10,549 nt of DNA from GCA-2733415 sp964608925 (GCA_964608925.1 CAZSQD010000071.1:1-10549), one strand, 5' to 3'; shown: positions 1 through 6,213, counted from the first letter of the stretch. The notes: generated from the letters alone by a model not told the origin. Made by a program: numbers and translations.

Positions 1-396
1 TCTTGTAATAGCAGAAACACCATTGATATTCCAACCATAACCAGCAATACCATTCCCGTTTTGACTGTTGTATGCTAAAGATATTTCTGGTTTAATACCA
101 TTAATACCAGAAGGGACATCAATAGGTATTTCGTATACAGCCCCTCCAGAAGGAGATACGGAAAGCATACCAGGGGTTTCGCCTTCCTCTGTAATACTAC
201 TAATTTTTGAAACGGAGGAGTCTTTGTTTGTAGAAGGATTATTACTTAATAGATTTATAACACTTTCATTGTGGTTAAGTATTTTAACTTCTTTATATGT
301 AAAATTATCTTCTAAACTTTTTAGGTTTTCATTATGTTGGCTGTAGGAGAAAGTAACAGAGAACAAACTAATTATTAAGAGGGCTATTTTTTTCAT
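1..396 (-). CDS. SpvB/Rhs-family secreted protein, N-terminal fragment (cut by window edge)
   Basis: Only the first 132 codons lie in the window; the frame stays open to base 1. The start ATG (394-396) opens a clear signal peptide: MKK, a hydrophobic stretch (residues 5-18) and an SQ at 19-20. A Ser/Asn-rich spacer follows. Residues 83-132 then read like the N-terminus of SpvB/Rhs/Tc-toxin proteins: GGAVYEIPIDVPSGINGIKP, then SLAYNS, GNGIAGYGW and INGVSAITR. In that family this segment begins a beta-rich shell of YD repeats that can encase a C-terminal toxin or act as a large surface protein. The toxin or C-terminal part would lie left of the window, so function cannot be settled. It starts 54 bp after the T9SS gene on the same strand, with no promoter element in between, so co-transcription is likely. 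Confidence 0.8.
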   Translation of the reverse strand, partial: MKKIALLIISLFSVTFSYSQHNENLKSLEDNFTYKEVKILNHNESVINLLSNNPSTNKDSSVSKISSITEEGETPGMLSVSPSGGAVYEIPIDVPSGINGIKPEISLAYNSQNGNGIAGYGWNINGVSAITR

Positions 397-450
397 GTAA
401 TTGTTTTTATAGTAGAATTTGTTTAAGGAATAAACTGGTATTGTTGATTA

Positions 451-1572
451 TTATTTTTTTATTACCTTTAGAGTTGTGTTACTTCCATCATTTAAGTGTA
501 TATGTACAAAATAAACCCCACTAGATTTATCTTTTAAATTAAAAACTAACACATCAAGGTTACTAAGGTTTATGTCTTGAATAAGTAATGAATTTGCATT
601 ATAGATCCTAATAGACTCTATTTTAGATTTTAATTTTTCATCTATCTCTATATGAACCAAGTTTTGTGTAGGATTAGGGTAAATTGATAGTTGGTTGTTA
701 ATGTTAATTGTTTCTTCTGTATTAATTTTTTCATGATCAATAGCAGTTATTCTAGTGTTATTACTCATTCTTCCCAAAGGAGGGGTAGGTACTGGGCAAC
801 CGATAAGAGAACAGTAAAATCGTTGCTTTTGATTGCCAGAATTATCAAAACTGAACAATAACTTCGAATTTAAATTAATACCCATCAAGCCTTCAATTGT
901 AAGTTGAGAGCCATCCATTTTCTCTATACGTGGAGCATAAGAATATTGCCTATCATTTGTATTAGCGTCATAATATAAAAATGCTCTATGTCTGGTAGCA
1001 ATAGCAGAAGTTGAAAATTTGAAATCTGTGATAGATACCACCTTTTCGCCTGTAACTCCATCATAGATGCCACCATCACTAACTAAACTTGTATATCCAC
1101 TTCCATGTACAAAACCTACAATTAAATACCAACGGTTTAATTTAGGTAAGTCTCCATACCAAAAGTATGGATTGGACATTGAATTAGGTGGAGTGCTAAG
1201 TGATAAAACTCCATTTGTTGAACCATTTTTACAACCTAAATATGTATGCCCATCATTCGAGTTTGTCTTTTTTATCCAAACGGAATATCTGTAGGTTTGC
1301 GTGTGATCAATTAAAACATCTGGAGTTATCCATCCGCCACTTTGATATCCACCAGAATTTGGTGTTGCTTTCCATAATAATGTGTTTGCTCCTAAGTGAT
1401 TTAATCCAAACTCTCTGCTGTTTTCTGCTGTAACTCCTATCTGGACAAACCCAGGAACACTACCTGTTCCTGCCGTCCAAGTTGTAGCGTTTAAAAGATT
1501 TTGAGAATAATTAGTATTTGGTATTGAAATAAAAATAACCAATAATAATAGTTGAAGTGTTTTGTGAGTCAT
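451..1572 (-). CDS. T9SS-sorted secreted protein with jelly-roll-like region and one YD/Rhs motif
   Basis: The product has 373 residues. The ATG at 1570-1572 gives a proper signal peptide (MTHKTLQ, hydrophobic 7-18, SQ at 23-24). A longer frame from 1641 would begin upstream of the predicted promoter and was not chosen. Residues about 25-235 form a Trp/Tyr/Gly-rich beta domain (WYLIVGFVHGSGY, GGIYDGVTGEKVV, APRIEKMDG) that resembles lectin/LamG-like folds; this is inference. Residues 238-254 hold FSFDNSGNQKQRFYC, which looks like a single YD repeat of Rhs proteins. Residues 295-373 are a type A T9SS sorting domain: LSIYPNPTQN at its start, SSGVYFVHI and a basic end KVIKK. The protein should cross the outer membrane and become surface-attached or released. 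The Rhs/SpvB gene follows directly, so the pair looks like one module. Confidence 0.85.
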   Translation of the reverse strand: MTHKTLQLLLLVIFISIPNTNYSQNLLNATTWTAGTGSVPGFVQIGVTAENSREFGLNHLGANTLLWKATPNSGGYQSGGWITPDVLIDHTQTYRYSVWIKKTNSNDGHTYLGCKNGSTNGVLSLSTPPNSMSNPYFWYGDLPKLNRWYLIVGFVHGSGYTSLVSDGGIYDGVTGEKVVSITDFKFSTSAIATRHRAFLYYDANTNDRQYSYAPRIEKMDGSQLTIEGLMGINLNSKLLFSFDNSGNQKQRFYCSLIGCPVPTPPLGRMSNNTRITAIDHEKINTEETININNQLSIYPNPTQNLVHIEIDEKLKSKIESIRIYNANSLLIQDINLSNLDVLVFNLKDKSSGVYFVHIHLNDGSNTTLKVIKK

Positions 1573-1605
1573 TTTAAGTGTGCTTGTTAGTTTTAAAATT
1601 ATTTG

Positions 1606-1613
1606 CAAACATA
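1606..1613 (-). promoter_or_regulatory. Predicted -7 element of the T9SS/Rhs gene pair
   Basis: Read on the minus strand this is TATGTTTG, an exact match to the Bacteroidota -7 consensus TAnnTTTG. A TTTC about 20 nt upstream is an imperfect -33 element. The 5' leader would be about 25-30 nt, which supports the start at 1572. Confidence 0.5.
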
Positions 1614-1679
1614 ACAATAAAAACATAAAGTTGAAATACATTATAACTTTTTAGTTAAAAATTTTAAGATTATAGCTTC

Positions 1680-1913
1680 GTGATTGACGAAAAGAAAATA
1701 GAGGCTATATTTTTAAAAAAATTAGGTGCGCGTATTAAAAATATTCGCAAGAAAAAAGGCATTCGTCAAAATGAAATTGCTTGGAAATGCAACTTTGATA
1801 AAAGTAGTTTTAGTAATATAGAGGCAGGAAAACGAAATATCACGATACTTTCTTTGCAAAAAATAGCAAATGCATTAGAAGAACCTATAGAGAATTTTAT
1901 TAAGGATTTATAA
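1680..1913 (+). CDS. Small XRE/Cro-type helix-turn-helix transcriptional regulator
   Basis: The product has 77 residues, almost all of it one HTH_3 domain. Residues 14-70 show the family pattern: LGARIKNIRKKKG, QNEIAWKC (helix 2), KSSFSNIEAGKRN (recognition helix and the conserved E-GKR turn), then LSLQKIANALE and a short tail. There is no second domain for ligand binding or dimerisation. It begins with GTG; an in-frame stop lies 13-15 nt upstream and no in-frame ATG exists, so GTG is the likely start. It is divergent from the T9SS/Rhs pair, sharing a 107-bp spacer, and lies 61 bp before the OsmC gene on the same strand. It could control either, but no shared operator is visible. Target unknown. 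Confidence 0.88.
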   Translation: MIDEKKIEAIFLKKLGARIKNIRKKKGIRQNEIAWKCNFDKSSFSNIEAGKRNITILSLQKIANALEEPIENFIKDL

Positions 1914-1914
1914 A

Positions 1915-1928
1915 GTAACCCTTGTTAC
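1915..1928 (+). promoter_or_regulatory. Short perfect inverted repeat, possible operator before the OsmC gene
   Basis: GTAAC, a CCTT spacer and GTTAC form a perfect 5+5 palindrome one base after the stop codon of the XRE gene and 46 bp before the OsmC start. It has no T-run after it, so it is a poor terminator. It lies 22 bp before the predicted -7 box, where a repressor or activator could bind. The same motif was not seen in the spacer upstream of the XRE gene. Confidence 0.3.
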
Positions 1929-1950
1929 CAATAAAAGTGAAAAGAGTTTT

Positions 1951-1958
1951 TATCTTTA
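1951..1958 (+). promoter_or_regulatory. Predicted -7 element of the OsmC gene
   Basis: TATCTTTA differs from TAnnTTTG only in the last base. It lies 16 bp before the ATG, so the leader would be only a few nucleotides. No -33 TTG is found at the usual spacing, so the call is weak. Confidence 0.35.
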
Positions 1959-1974
1959 CGTTAAAAATATAAAC

Positions 1975-2382
1975 ATGAAAATAGCACCAGCATCAAAAGT
2001 GGTATTAACCAACAGAAACTATTTAGCAGAAGCACAAATGCGAAATCATTTTGCAGTAATTGATGAACCTTTAGATTTGGGAGGAGATGATAATGCACCT
2101 ACACCAATGGAATATTTATTGACGGCTATTGGTGGTTGTGTATCTATTACATTACGTATGTATTCCGAACGTAAAGGTTGGGATTTAGGTAAAATTACCG
2201 TAAACATGAAATTGGAAACCGTTGAAACAGCTAATGGAATGGAAAAAAAGTTAATTGAAGAAATTGCTTTTGAAAAAGAAATTACACCAGACCAACACAA
2301 GCGTTTATTGGTTATTGCAGGTAAATGCCCTGTTGCAAAAATGGTAAAAGGAGAAACTGTAATTGAATCGATGATTGTGTAA
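1975..2382 (+). CDS. OsmC/Ohr-family peroxide reductase-like protein
   Basis: The product has 135 residues, the normal size for OsmC/Ohr single-domain proteins. The family core is clear: GGDDNAPTPMEYLLTAIGGC (residues 36-55) with the first redox Cys at 55, and the second at 118 in GKCPVAKMV. Known members reduce hydroperoxides through this Cys pair, usually at a dimer interface, with electrons from lipoylated proteins or thiols; the protein is cytosolic. The ATG at 1975 gives the normal N-terminal strand (VVLTNRNYLAEAQM). It follows the XRE gene by 61 bp and is convergent with the tail-fibre-like gene. The subfamily (OsmC, Ohr or YhfA-like) cannot be fixed by eye, so no symbol is given. Confidence 0.9.
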   Translation: MKIAPASKVVLTNRNYLAEAQMRNHFAVIDEPLDLGGDDNAPTPMEYLLTAIGGCVSITLRMYSERKGWDLGKITVNMKLETVETANGMEKKLIEEIAFEKEITPDQHKRLLVIAGKCPVAKMVKGETVIESMIV

Positions 2383-2411
2383 ATAGAGGATGTTATAGAT
2401 TTCCCGCTGGA

Positions 2412-2447
2412 GCGCAGTCAATAACTATTATAGGACTCCTACTGCGC
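2412..2447. repeat. Inverted repeat between two convergent genes
   Basis: GCGCAGT (2412-2418) and ACTGCGC (2441-2447) are perfect 7-bp arms around a 22-nt loop. The spot, between the stops at 2382 and 2472, suits a bidirectional terminator, but no T-run follows on either strand. The GC-rich arms stand out from the AT-rich surroundings. GAGCGCAGTC resembles a core often seen in dispersed intergenic repeats of Flavobacteriaceae; that link is from memory and untested. Confidence 0.4.
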
Positions 2448-2471
2448 CAATCAGGTATTTAAAGATTTCTA

Positions 2472-3344
2472 TTACAATCCTACCCAAGTACCTGATGCAC
2501 CATTCCAATCCCAATAATATACACCTTTTGTGGGTGTACCACTAATGTGGTTTCCAGTAATAAAAACAAGCATTCCGTTTTGATCACCATCTGGTCCAAG
2601 AGGGTATTCATCCATTCGTGGTATGAGTAATCCATCTGTTTTTGCAGGAGCGGTAATAGATGTTGCAGCCATATCAATTAATGCTTTTGGTGTAGCGTTG
2701 TTTATACCAATAACATCGGCACTACCATCAGTAAAAAACAAATGGGAGTTATTGCCACTTTCTATTCTAATGTCGGTTTGGGTACTTCCTTCATTAAATG
2801 TAATTTCTTGATTAGCGTGTTGTATATCCATATAATTACGTCCGCCAGCAGTAATTTGAACTCTATCTGGCGTAAACTCAACAAAAGTATTGGTATCACC
2901 ACCATGTGAAATTAAATTACCAACAGTCATGTCTGTAGTAATAATTAAACCATCTGTACCTTGAATTTCTAATGCGCCATTGTTTGCGGTAATGATTCTT
3001 CCTAGTCCTAAACCTCCTTGGTTATAAGCATCATCCATTGTGTTTTTTGGGCTATTTATGCCAACCCAACTTGTTGATGTGTTGTTCCAATAATAAAACC
3101 CAGGAGCATTACCACTAAAGATTGTGGTTAAATAAACCAACATACCATCTTGCAGTGCTGTGGGGTTGGTTGCGGAAAACTGATTAACACGTGGTATTAA
3201 AATACCATCCGTATTGCTGGGTAACGCACTATTGCTTGCAATAATATCTAAACTTGAACTTGGGGTTGTTGTACCAATACCTACTTGTGACCAAGCGGTG
3301 GTACTTACTAATAGTAACACGAGGGTTAACGTAATTTTAATCAT
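2472..3344 (-). CDS. Secreted protein with phage tail-fibre-like repeats
   Basis: The product has 290 residues with a signal peptide (MIK, hydrophobic 4-17, SQ at 19-20). It contains two copies of one unit. Unit A, residues 21-95: VGIGTTTPSSSLDI, GILIPRV, DGMLVYLTT, GFYYWNNTSTSWVGI. Unit B, residues 211-290: IGINNATPKALIDM, GLLIPRM, NGMLVFITG, GVYYWDWNGASGTWVGL. Between them lies a beta-rich shaft, including HGGDTNTFVEFTPDRVQI and TAGGRNYMDI (about 147-174), a pattern known from tail fibres and similar trimeric fibres. No T9SS sorting domain and no intramolecular chaperone domain are visible, so it may stay in the periplasm or be exported by another route. Proteins of this type are common in Flavobacteriia, mostly without a known function. 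No phage gene lies next to it. Confidence 0.75.
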   Translation of the reverse strand: MIKITLTLVLLLVSTTAWSQVGIGTTTPSSSLDIIASNSALPSNTDGILIPRVNQFSATNPTALQDGMLVYLTTIFSGNAPGFYYWNNTSTSWVGINSPKNTMDDAYNQGGLGLGRIITANNGALEIQGTDGLIITTDMTVGNLISHGGDTNTFVEFTPDRVQITAGGRNYMDIQHANQEITFNEGSTQTDIRIESGNNSHLFFTDGSADVIGINNATPKALIDMAATSITAPAKTDGLLIPRMDEYPLGPDGDQNGMLVFITGNHISGTPTKGVYYWDWNGASGTWVGL

Positions 3345-3498
3345 AACTACTTTTTAAAATGATACATTTAATCTAGTAAGCTATTTTAGGTAGTGTGTAT
3401 TATTAGGAAGCACTAAGGTAGTAATAAATAATCACTAAGTAAAATAAATAACTGATTATTAGTACATTGAGGTTTTTATTTGGCTGTCACACCGAGAC

Positions 3499-3534
3499 AA
3501 AAAAAAGCCCAAAATCATGATGACTTTGGGCTTT
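3499..3534 (-). terminator. Strong Rho-independent terminator, minus strand
   Basis: AAAGCCCAAA (3504-3513) and TTTGGGCTTT (3525-3534) form a perfect 10-bp stem with an 11-nt loop. Read on the minus strand, the stem runs into eight T's (complement of 3499-3506). It lies 130 nt after the stop of the LuxE-like gene, so it ends either that transcript or a separate small RNA. Confidence 0.85.
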
Positions 3535-3600
3535 CTAAACTAACTAACTTATGAAAAAAGGTTACTCTTTTCAATATATAAGACGCTAAAAAGATTGTTT
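3499..3600 (-). ncRNA. Possible small RNA ending in the strong terminator (tentative)
   Basis: The minus strand from about 3600 to the terminator contains CCTTTTTTCATAAGTTAGTT, the exact complement of what looks like a flavobacterial translation start region (AACTAACTTATGAAAAAAGG). A transcript with that segment could pair with start regions of mRNAs. No good TAnnTTTG promoter was found upstream and the 5' end is arbitrary. The alternative is a long 3' UTR of the LuxE-like gene. Confidence 0.25.
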
Positions 3601-3666
3601 TATTACATTCTTTAACAAATTTTAACACAAATAACTGAATTTTAACAATTATTGATTGTTTTTAAC

Positions 3667-4644
3667 TTAAAGTGCCATTAAATTACAACCTCTAATGTCA
3701 CTATTATCAAAACGTCCAATAATTTCAAAACGCTTGTTTTCAAGTGTTTTCCCTAAATCTTGCGTAGCAATAAAAGAACACGAATTAAGATTAGCCAAAT
3801 CGATAACATTAATACCTCCAGTTTTTCCGTTTTGTTGAATGGATAAAGGATCTTCCGTATCACGTGTTAAAATTTTCATCCACGGAGGGCAATTAAATAT
3901 ACCGTTTCCATCTGAATATCCTTGGGATAATAATTCGGTCATTCCGTATTCCGAATGAATTTCAGATACTCCAAAGCCGTTTTGTAACAATTGATGCAAC
4001 TCAGGGCGGATAATTTCTTTTCGCCTTCCCTTCATACCTCCAGTTTCCATAATAATAGTATTGTTGAGGTTGAATTGCTGCTTTTCAATTAAATCTAATA
4101 AAGCAAAAGAAACACCGATGAGCAATACTTTTTTATCGCCTTTATTTAAACGGATTAATTTTTCAGATAAACCTTTTAAATCATTCAGGTAGAAACCACT
4201 TTCAGGGTGTTTTGATTGCTTGATCAAATCGGCAACCATATATATTAACGAAGATCCTTCGCGTTCTAAATAAGCAGGTAATAATGCTAAAATTACATAT
4301 TCTTCTGGGTTTCCATAAAAATATTGAAATCCGTTGCGGTAGCTTTTTTGATAAATCTTTAAATTGGTTACATGGTGTTTGCTGGTTGTACTACCTGTAG
4401 TTCCAGAACTGGTAAAAGTAGCTTCCACGCCATCATCCGAAGAAAGAATCGTTTTACTTTTAAAAAACTCAATAGGTAAAAACGGAATATCCTTATAATG
4501 GGTAATGTCTGACGGGTTTTTGTACAACAAATCACAATAAGAACGGTACACCTTACAGTTGCTAAACTGATGAGCAAAAACTTGTAGCGCTATAGCATTG
4601 AAGTCGGTTTCGGATTGTATGTTAAATATTTGTTGTTGTAGCAT
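3667..4644 (-). CDS. LuxE-like acyl-protein synthetase / acyl-activating enzyme
   Basis: The product has 325 residues. It has the marks of the ANL adenylate-forming superfamily, LuxE branch: ATP-binding loop TSSGTTGS (78-85), METGGMKGRRKE (199-210), SEYGMTEL (231-238, the adenine/substrate motif), and GRFDNSDIRGC (310-320). LuxE transfers an activated fatty acid to a Cys close to its C-terminus; here Cys320, six residues from the end, sits at that place. No luxC, D, A or B is nearby, so light production is not suggested; the acyl substrate is unknown. The ATG at 4642-4644 was chosen: a longer frame would start with TTG inside the hairpin loop at 4656-4691. It follows serS on the same strand with 90 bp between. 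It could also be named phenylacetate-CoA ligase-like. Confidence 0.82.
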   Translation of the reverse strand: MLQQQIFNIQSETDFNAIALQVFAHQFSNCKVYRSYCDLLYKNPSDITHYKDIPFLPIEFFKSKTILSSDDGVEATFTSSGTTGSTTSKHHVTNLKIYQKSYRNGFQYFYGNPEEYVILALLPAYLEREGSSLIYMVADLIKQSKHPESGFYLNDLKGLSEKLIRLNKGDKKVLLIGVSFALLDLIEKQQFNLNNTIIMETGGMKGRRKEIIRPELHQLLQNGFGVSEIHSEYGMTELLSQGYSDGNGIFNCPPWMKILTRDTEDPLSIQQNGKTGGINVIDLANLNSCSFIATQDLGKTLENKRFEIIGRFDNSDIRGCNLMAL

Positions 4645-4655
4645 GTTTTTAAAGT

Positions 4656-4691
4656 AATAAGCACCTTTATGTACTGACAAAGGTGCTTATT
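4656..4691 (-). terminator. Perfect 13-bp hairpin between serS and the LuxE-like gene
   Basis: AATAAGCACCTTT (4656-4668) pairs fully with AAAGGTGCTTATT (4679-4691) around a 10-nt loop. On the minus strand it lies 43 nt after the serS stop and ends in a broken T-rich run (TTATTACTTT), so it probably ends serS transcription, perhaps partially. It also lies 11 nt before the start codon of the LuxE-like gene, so it could be an attenuator for that gene. Confidence 0.65.
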
Positions 4692-4718
4692 TATTAAAGT
4701 GGATTGTCTTTTATTTTG

Positions 4719-4735
4719 ACTATTGCTCCGCGATT
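4719..4735 (+). repeat. 17-bp repeat, copy 1 (3' side of serS)
   Basis: ACTATTGCTCCGCGATT. It matches the copy at 6121-6137 in 16 of 17 bases in the same orientation, and its last base overlaps the serS stop codon. It is GC-richer than its surroundings. Confidence 0.6.
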
Positions 4736-6006
4736 TAATTAATCATATCAAAACCTGTATACTTCACCAAGCATTCCGGTATTTTTATCCCTTCTGGAGT
4801 TTGACAGTTTTCTAATAAACCTGCCAATACTCTTGGTAATGCTAATGAACTACCGTTTAAGGTATGTGGTAAATGTTTTTTATTGTTTTCATCTTTAAAA
4901 CGAACTTTTAAGCGGTTGGCTTGAAAGGTTTCAAAGTTGGATACGGAGCTGATTTCCAACCAACGATCTTGTGCGGTAGAAAACATTTCAAAATCGTAGG
5001 TTAAGGCAGCTGTAAAGCCAGTATCACCACCGCAAAGTCTTAAAATACGATATGGTAAATTCAATTCATTTAAAATATTTTTTACATGCTCCACCATTCC
5101 ATCTAACGCTTCGTAAGATTTGCTTGGATGTTCAAAACGTACAATTTCTACTTTATCAAATTGGTGTAAACGGTTTAAACCACGCACATGCGCACCATAA
5201 CTACCGGCTTCTCTACGAAAACAAGGAGTGTAAGCGGTAAAAAGAACAGGTAGTTGTTTTTCATCTAACAAATCTCCTCTTAAAATATTGGTTACGGGCA
5301 CCTCTCCTGTTGGTATTAAGTATAAATCATCTTGAGCATCATGATACATTTGCCCTTCTTTATCTGGTAATTGACCTGTTGCGGTTGCAGATGCTTCGTT
5401 TACTAAATGTGGTACTTGCACTTCTTGGTAACCTGCATCTGTATTTTTATCTAAAAAATAAGAAATTAATGCACGTTGTAGCTTTGCTCCTTTACCTTTA
5501 TATACAGGAAAACCAGCTCCAGAAATTTTATTACCCAATTCAAAATCAATAATATCATATTTTTTTGCTAACTCCCAATGTGGTAAAGCGCCTTCATGTA
5601 AAGTAGGTATGGTTCCTGCTTTAAAAACCTCTTCATTATCAGCTTCACTTTTCCCTGCTTTCACTAATTGGTGTGGTACATTAGGTATTGTGTATAGTAA
5701 ATTAGTTAATTCTTCTTGTGTGTTTTTTACAATTTCGGTTAACTCCTTAGCTGTTTCTTTTAGGGCGATAGTTTGCTCTTTTAGGGCATTTGCTTTTTGT
5801 GCTTCACCGGTTTTAAACAACATTCCAATTTCTTTGGATAAGTTATTAGCAGTAGCTTGATTGTTATCAAATAAAACTTGAGTGCTACGTCTTTTATCAT
5901 CTAACGTTAATACGTTTTCTAATATTTCAGTAACATCAATATTTCTCTTTTTTAAGCGCTCTATCACTAATTCCTTATGATCTCTAATAAACTGTACTTG
6001 TAGCAT
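4735..6006 (-). CDS. serS: Seryl-tRNA synthetase (class II)
   Basis: The product has 423 residues, the usual length. It charges tRNA-Ser with serine in the cytosol, using ATP. The N-terminal part (about 30-105) is a long two-helix coiled coil that grips the long variable arm of tRNA-Ser. The catalytic core shows TGE (233-235, serine binding), motif 2 FRREAGSYG (263-271), LCGGDTGFTAALTYDFEMF (324-342) and motif 3 NGSSLALPRVLAGLLE (384-399). The start at 6004-6006 gives the standard N-terminus MLQVQFIRDHKELVIERL. The gene is behind a leader of about 140 nt with hairpins and is followed by a perfect 13-bp hairpin. All key motifs are intact. Confidence 0.98.
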   Translation of the reverse strand: MLQVQFIRDHKELVIERLKKRNIDVTEILENVLTLDDKRRSTQVLFDNNQATANNLSKEIGMLFKTGEAQKANALKEQTIALKETAKELTEIVKNTQEELTNLLYTIPNVPHQLVKAGKSEADNEEVFKAGTIPTLHEGALPHWELAKKYDIIDFELGNKISGAGFPVYKGKGAKLQRALISYFLDKNTDAGYQEVQVPHLVNEASATATGQLPDKEGQMYHDAQDDLYLIPTGEVPVTNILRGDLLDEKQLPVLFTAYTPCFRREAGSYGAHVRGLNRLHQFDKVEIVRFEHPSKSYEALDGMVEHVKNILNELNLPYRILRLCGGDTGFTAALTYDFEMFSTAQDRWLEISSVSNFETFQANRLKVRFKDENNKKHLPHTLNGSSLALPRVLAGLLENCQTPEGIKIPECLVKYTGFDMIN

Positions 6007-6140
6007 TGTTATTTAATTTTTATTCATTTTATAATAAACTTACCCGACCCAAGGGCGCAAGGTACTAAGCTTCATTTTAATAACTTTCGATGTAGAACAT
6101 CGGAAAATTAAACCCTTTGAACTATCGCTCCGCGATTGAA
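6007..6140 (-). promoter_or_regulatory. Structured 5' leader of serS
   Basis: If transcription starts after the box at 6145-6152, serS has a leader of roughly 130 nt, long for this window. It contains a perfect hairpin CGATGT/ACATCG with an AGA triloop (6088-6102), the small hairpin of the 17-bp repeat (ATCGC/GCGAT, 6124-6136) and a G/C-rich patch at 6044-6062 (complement: CTTGCGCCCTTGGGTCGGG). A weaker box, TAAGTTTA on the minus strand (6035-6042), could give a short leader instead. No known riboswitch or T-box was recognised. Confidence 0.4.
6121..6137 (+). repeat. 17-bp repeat, copy 2 (5' side of serS)
   Basis: ACTATCGCTCCGCGATT, one base different from the copy at 4719-4735. This copy holds a perfect small hairpin, ATCGC-TCC-GCGAT. 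The two copies flank the serS gene as direct repeats 1.4 kb apart. Confidence 0.6.
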
Positions 6141-6144
6141 GTAG

Positions 6145-6152
6145 CAAAAGTA
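6145..6152 (-). promoter_or_regulatory. Predicted -7 element of serS
   Basis: On the minus strand this reads TACTTTTG, an exact match to TAnnTTTG, 12 bp downstream of the terminator of the preceding gene. No good TTG is found at the -33 position. Confidence 0.45.
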
Positions 6153-6164
6153 AGTTTTTTGCAT

Positions 6165-6192
6165 AAAAAAACCTCCCTTAATAGAGAGGTTT
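6165..6192 (-). terminator. Rho-independent terminator of the universal stress protein gene
   Basis: AAACCTC (6169-6175) and GAGGTTT (6186-6192) form a 7-bp stem with a 10-nt loop, and on the minus strand the stem runs into seven T's (complement of 6165-6171). It begins 21 nt after the stop codon at 6214, which separates this gene from serS. Confidence 0.85.
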
Positions 6193-6213
6193 CTGTATAA
6201 ATAGGTGTGTTAT

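Larger units (their letters stand above)
3345..3666. other. Gene-free stretch of 322 bp with a strong minus-strand terminator
   Basis: No convincing gene lies here. Visible elements are: the terminator at 3499-3534; a tiny plus-strand frame at 3551-3589 (12 codons, MKKGYSFQYIRR) behind a leader-like CTAACTAACTT; a short inverted repeat AACAAT/ATTGTT at 3644-3660; and GGCTGTCACACCGAGAC at 3483-3499, which looks like a piece of a dispersed flavobacterial repeat. Bases 3345-3480 are plain AT-rich sequence without recognisable structure; no TAnnTTTG box was found for the gene starting at 3344. Confidence 0.6.

Noticed and set aside
1573..1641. Longer N-terminus for the T9SS protein starting at 1641
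   Set aside because: It would place the start upstream of the predicted promoter and put a second hydrophobic segment before a complete signal peptide.
2472..3344. Prophage remnant, suggested by the tail-fibre-like repeats
   Set aside because: The protein has a signal peptide, and no phage structural, integrase or lysis gene is nearby. Such secreted proteins are common in Flavobacteriia.
3551..3589. Tiny plus-strand frame MKKGYSFQYIRR as a leader-peptide gene
   Set aside because: Only 12 codons, followed by no plus-strand gene; the convergent strong minus-strand terminator makes the antisense reading more likely. Kept as a note only.
5052..5860. Several open frames on the plus strand inside serS
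   Set aside because: They lie entirely antisense to an intact, certain gene, have no recognisable domains, and reflect codon bias of the other strand.
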